From: Rhododendron vialii
Taxonomy: Eukaryota > Streptophyta > Magnoliopsida > Ericales > Ericaceae
Length of the DNA stretch: 64,000 nt
Direction of reading: 5' to 3'
NCBI RefSeq assembly: GCF_030253575.1
Contig: NC_080568.1
Location: 3,117,501-3,181,500, forward strand
The translations under genes and the position numbers were made by a program. The stretch's first letter is position 1; each line of letters opens with the position of its first letter. The notes under the pieces are model-generated. The model worked only from the letters and a program-made list of their open reading frames with translations. It made no database searches and was not told where the DNA came from. Below, in pieces: positions 59,901 through 64,000 of the stretch.

Positions 59901-60772
59901 TCTTGGGTGGAACTCAACCCTAAAAGCTAGCTATTGAAACACTCTCACATTTATATACTTCACATTACTTCTGTGCCCAGGCTTGTGTGATTTCGGTTCA
60001 CACCGTCCCTCACTCGCAACATGCTTTCTCGGCAGCACCTGCTGCGTGCAGGGCAGACACGTACTCTACCCATCCCAGGAACCTGACTATGATATCTTGG
60101 GTAGAACTCAACCCAAAAGCTAGCTATTGAAGTGAGGTTGCCCTCAAGCTTGCTTTGGTACCCAGGCAATATGGAATTTCGCTTCACACTAACAGTGAGT
60201 TAAGGCAACAAGGCACTACAGGTGGAGAACTAGCCATATAAGTTGCAACAAACACCAATTAGCATGCTACACTTCAAAGAGATGGAGGGAGGATCAAAGT
60301 TTACCTGATCAATAGAAGAAGGGTTCATGCCATGGTGGAAAGTTGAGATCAAAATGGACATGGCATGTATATGATTCATGCTGACATTAAACTGATCCTG
60401 TAACATCCTAGCTCTCTCCTCACACATGCTTGCAAGGGTCTCTTTCCTCTTCTCCAAAGCTTTGGAGCTCATGTACCAATAGAGAGAGAAAGAAACTATA
60501 ATCCACAAAACCACCCATGTGACCAAGAGATTCCTCCACAATGTCTTTCTAACTCTCTTGGTCCCAATATACTGGTAATAGTGGTTGTGTGAGATCTTCT
60601 CCCACAATTTCAGCCATTTCTTTACAAAATCACAAAGTGAACTAGACTTAGAGTCCATGAATTCACCATCGCAGTACCATTTCAAGGAAATCACAGACAA
60701 AAGCCAGCAACATAGCGTCAATAGAAGATGGCCAAACTTCAAGCCAAACCCAATCACAGGAAGAAAACTCAT
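54000..60772 (-). CDS. AHK3: Cytokinin receptor histidine kinase, AHK3-like (10 exons)
   Basis: Exons (minus): 60772-60305, 59665-59384, 58544-58375, 58083-57871, 57746-57560, 57460-57409, 57270-57041, 56920-56822, 55621-54489, 54264-54000. All GT/AG and in frame, giving 1032 aa; Arabidopsis AHK3 is about 1036. Membrane segments near 8-30, 81-105 and 390-412; the extracytosolic CHASE domain between the last two binds cytokinin ([31 protein letters not shown]). Kinase core: H box [12 protein letters not shown] with His447; N box [16 protein letters not shown] box VEDTGGGIP and [11 protein letters not shown] degenerate receiver-like part ([14 protein letters not shown]) precedes a full receiver with Asp892/893, phospho-acceptor Asp937 ([12 protein letters not shown]) and Lys1009 (YVSKPFEAE). 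All catalytic residues are present. The first ATG gives [10 protein letters not shown]. In the family, phosphate passes from His to Asp to HPt proteins and type-B response regulators. AHK3 over AHK2/AHK4 rests on recalled similarity of the N-terminus. Confidence 0.95.
55664..56043. repeat. Duplicated segment in kinase intron 8
   Basis: CTATATAAAGTGGGGTGAAATA occurs at about 55717 and 55977, with matching flanks (GTGGCTTGTTT, AAAAAGTTAG). A second pair, GTAGTATGCATAGAGTAGCC, occurs near 56097 and 56377. A 30-base tandem (AACAGAGATAGAATAGATTC) lies near 56625-56690. The introns, not exons, are affected. Confidence 0.75.
58959..59204. mobile_element. MITE in kinase intron 2
   Basis: ACCCCGTTCGTTTAAGGGTT opens and TCCTAAAACGAACGGGGT closes the element. 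The next inner bases (TTTGGATT, AATCCAAA) pair as well. Non-coding. Confidence 0.7.
59885..60190. repeat. Duplicated segment in kinase intron 1
   Basis: TCTTGGGTGGAACTCAACCC (near 59900) recurs as TCTTGGGTAGAACTCAACCC (near 60094); both are followed by AAAGCTAGCTATTGAA and then by CCCAGGC and TTTCGSTTCACAC-like segments. It is a plant repeat family of unknown origin. Confidence 0.7.
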
Positions 60773-61400
60773 CCACAAAAGTAACTCCAGAAAAGCTCGT
60801 CGAATTTAATTGGGTCTGACCTTTCTCCTAATTTCAGAAGAAAACTGAAGCCCCTTACTGTCAAATCAACAGAAACTGTATGTGGGTATTAGACCCAAAT
60901 TGAAAAGGAAATGAAATCAAAGTTTAAGGAAGAAGAGGAGCTGTACCACATCAAACTACATAGTCAGTAGAAACAACTAACATGTAGATTGAAAAGGAGG
61001 TGAAACAAGATTCTACCTTTTCCACCCAATTAGTTTCAGAGTCAAAATGGGAGATAACCCAGAAATTAGAGAAGGTTTAAAAAAAACCCAAAACACCAAG
61101 ATTCCAAATTTCCAACTCCAAAAGGGATTTTGGGGTTTTGATGTTATTTAGCAGTAAACCAAAACCCAGATGGGCCAAAACAACTAGAAATTCCCAAAAT
61201 TTAGTTACACAGTAGGACCTCCAACAAAGAATCTGGTACCAAATCAGGTTTATGTGAGGTGCTCTAGTTAAGGAAACCTTAATTCACTAGGAATTAGAGA
61301 TGACAGAAACAAAGGATCAACAAGGAGAGAGATGATTCAGGGACACTAAGAAACAAGAATCTATGCTAAAGAGAGATGAGAGGAATATGGCGGTAAAATG
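60773..61400 (-). other. Leader and promoter of the histidine kinase gene
   Basis: A possible 5' UTR intron is suggested on the minus strand: donor GGAAAAG|GTAGAATC near 61017 and acceptor TGAAATTAG near 60825, a layout known for AHK genes. This is tentative without transcripts. Confidence 0.4.
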
Positions 61401-64000
61401 TCTGGTAGCACAGGCCAATTTCTTTATCCATTACTAGTGAGAAGGTCGCTGCCGTGACCGGATGTTCACTCTCTATAATGTTTTAAAAGAGAAAATATTC
61501 GTATGCTCGAGTCTTGGCTCATTTTTGGGGCCGAGGACAAACGGGCCGGGCTGACCATTTAGATTTTGAATCAACTGTATTTCGTATCGTGTCAGCCCAT
61601 CTTCAACCGAGTTTTGTTGAAAAAAAAATCTGTGTAACAACTAACAACTTAATATTTATTGTGTTGTGCCCGTGCCCGTGCCCTTTTGCGTCTGTCTAGA
61701 ATTGTATCATGCCCGTCTAAGACAGTACTGTGCTTGTGCTTGGCCTGTCTAAACCCGTGCCCGTGTCAGCCTGGTTTCTTTGACACCTCTAGCTGAGGTG
61801 GGAGTTTGTTTTGTCTCATCTCAATATTACAAAATTATACTATATCATAAACTTTATGAATTGTTTGTCTCATCTCATATTTTATGTAGCATTTGAAAGT
61901 GCTTGCATCCCATATTTTATTGTTTAGAAATCCTCAAAACTTGTATTTAAAGTTCAGTACAGTGTATAAAAATACGTTATACGTATGTGATTTGGGTATA
62001 TATATATGCGGCTTTCTGAGTCGCATGGCCTTTGAAGACTCATTCGTGTTTCCAACATAGATGTACAGTAGTATATTCCTTGTCACAAGTTGTGAATTTA
62101 TAAATCTTTAGGAAAAATACGAAACCTGTCTTATCTTATCACAATTTGCTAAGCCAGTTTGAATGGATATCTGCAAATTACTACAAAAATAAGAGTGGTG
62201 TTATTACAAATAAATGAAAAAAAAAAATTTGTCTACTTTTGGCTAGGTAACAAGGTAAACCATGGAACTGAGGGATGTTGTGCACATCTAGACCATTGAT
62301 CTCAGCAATCAATGGTCCGAATTTTCAAACAGTTGAATGGTTGAGATTACGCACAGCACCATGTAATTCACCGCATATGTAGTTTGAGCAATCTTATATG
62401 TAGTGAATTGAAATTCTAAATATTGTATAGGATATTAGTTGTTTGGCAAAAATTGGTAAAGATTTTCAGAGAGATTTTTGAAGTAATAAATGGAGAAAAA
62501 ATCGTGCTCAGAGAGGAGGTGGTTCTCGAAACCCCCCAGTGAACAATGCGATCTCATAGGAAGTCGTGCTGAGAGAGGGTTATTTCTCGGAACCCCAAGT
62601 GAGCAAAGTGGGCTTTGTTTGATTGCCGTTTCCTAAAAGGAAAATAATTTTTGCACCTCACTTTTTAATAGATACACTCCAAATTTTTTTCATTTTAGTA
62701 TGTTTTGAAAATTGTGTTATATGTCATTTTAAGAACTAAAAGATAAATTCTAAAGTGCATTTATGAAAACATGGAGTGCAAAAATCAATGTTCCTTTTAA
62801 AAATGGAAAATGCTACCAAGTACAAACTGCATTCAAGACATAGGCTAGTGTGCATAAATAAAAAATTTTGCTGGCTGGTATAAGATGTGTATTATTAATA
62901 GATTATCTACCGCATATTAGACCGTTAGCAGCATAATCATTTTAAGATTAACTATTTAACGGTATTTGGAAACTAAAGTGATACAGTATATTTTTCTCAT
63001 TTCAAGAGTGTTTGCTTTCATTATATTTGAAAATTCTTTTTAACAATTCTTCCACATGAGTTTTTTCAAAAATTTGAAAAACCAAATACTATAGTATTAA
63101 AACTATCCCCAACTAATTTCTTCAAAATAAAATTTGCTAAACTTATTACCCAAAACATCAACAGATCCTCAACTTCAATTAAAGGCAATTAATGCCCCAT
63201 TTGATAAGAGAGAGAGGATGAGTGGGTGGGTGTGGGACCCAAGAGAGAAGCACCTCAAGTCAAGGTGTTATTACCTTTTAATTTTGTTTTATTCTGTTTC
63301 CTAGAATCTAAAGTACTGTTTGGCTCCATGGTAAACCACTTTGATTCGAGAATTGTGTCACATTTTACCCTCCCCTAGTGTAGAGCAAATCATCACAAAA
63401 AATTGTAGACCAAATTATGACTATAAATCCATCTTTTTTCTAGTTTAGCTCGTCAATTTATAGACTGCCACGTACTCTATCAGACTTTTTGTTTTATATT
63501 ATGAACCAGATTGAATAAAAATAAATAATCCAAAAATCTGTCTATTTTGAATTATTTTTGTCCTTAAGAGAGTTTTTTCAATGATATTTTTGAATTTTTT
63601 TCGTCGAGACAAACCAATAATTCATATAAAAAAGGCCTAAATAATGCGGACAAAAAACTAAATAAAGTCAAAAAAATATTTGGATAGACTTTTTTACTCG
63701 GCCGAAAGGGGCCTAACATGGTAATCTACCTACACTTATGTGATGCTCTAATAATGCATCTTTCTCTTGGTGAAATATCATCTCTCACTATGTACTATAA
63801 AACTAGGCAATGATTAAATAACCTTTGGGTAATTGATTTTAGTACTCCAGTTTTTGATAACCACACTTCACTATTAGTCTTTCAGTGTTCAAAATACACT
63901 TGGCAAAGAATACTAAAAGACAAATATTAGAATGTGATTATCAAAAAGTGGAGTGTCAAAATCATTGCCCATTATCCATGTGGTGGAAAATTATAGTGCA
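61401..64000. other. Intergenic, no gene recognised
   Basis: AT-rich. Items seen are GTGCCCGTGCCC-type simple repeats near 61670 and 61750, a 38-base direct pair at about 62503-62540 and 62563-62600 (CGTGCT-AGAGAGG, TTCTCGRAACCCC), and a foldback element at 63810-63975. Confidence 0.6.
63810..63975. mobile_element. Foldback MITE
   Basis: GGCAATGATT...CTCCAGTTTTTGATAACCAC is inverted at the other end as GTGATTATCAAAAAGTGGAG...AATCATTGCC. The left arm has an extra 20-base stretch. Non-coding. Confidence 0.6.

Noticed and set aside
1..64000. tRNA, rRNA or known small RNA genes
   Set aside because: No cloverleaf-compatible A/B box pair outside the SINE and no rRNA-like stretch was seen by eye; a covariance-model search would be needed to be certain.

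Overview
This is nuclear DNA of a flowering plant, most likely a eudicot. The genes have introns with canonical GT/AG borders, the proteins match plant-only families (CAMTA, CHASE-domain cytokinin receptor, DUF3339), and the spaces between genes are full of plant-type transposon debris (MITEs, TRIMs, Athila-like LTRs). The species cannot be named from the sequence alone.  Layout: (1) 377-3366 (+), a small two-helix membrane protein whose last six codons lie in a tiny second exon after a 2.55 kb intron. (2) 7152-14567 (-), three DUF3339 genes of 69 codons each; the first two, with about 1.5 kb of upstream DNA each, form a tandem segmental duplication. (3) 14.6-20.4 kb, gene-free, with a solo LTR flanked by a target-site duplication and several MITEs. 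(4) 20425-36003 (+), a complete 12-exon calmodulin-binding transcription activator, closest to CAMTA4, about 1009 aa; its introns carry a perfect TRIM and a mosaic TRIM-like element. (5) 36735-37223 (-), a small probable plastid membrane protein. (6) 37.3-40.1 kb, repeats. (7) 40101-42835 (+), a two-exon, 196-aa single-pass protein. (8) 42.8-53.7 kb, mainly a very young 6.8 kb LTR element that encodes only Gag (TR-GAG type), inserted in an old non-LTR RNase H relic. (9) 60772-54000 (-), a complete 10-exon hybrid histidine kinase of 1032 aa, an AHK3-like cytokinin receptor. (10) 61-64 kb, no gene seen.  Function: the two large genes are both signalling genes. The AHK3-like kinase senses cytokinin and starts the His-Asp phosphorelay, and the CAMTA converts calcium/calmodulin signals into transcription. 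Nothing in the sequence suggests they are co-regulated; each is an independent plant gene. The most unusual material is in the mobile elements: paired perfect dyads inside two related LTR families, a gag-only element with apparently identical LTRs, and a mosaic of two TRIM families in a CAMTA intron. All gene models were spliced by eye from frame continuity and recalled family similarity; no alignment was run.
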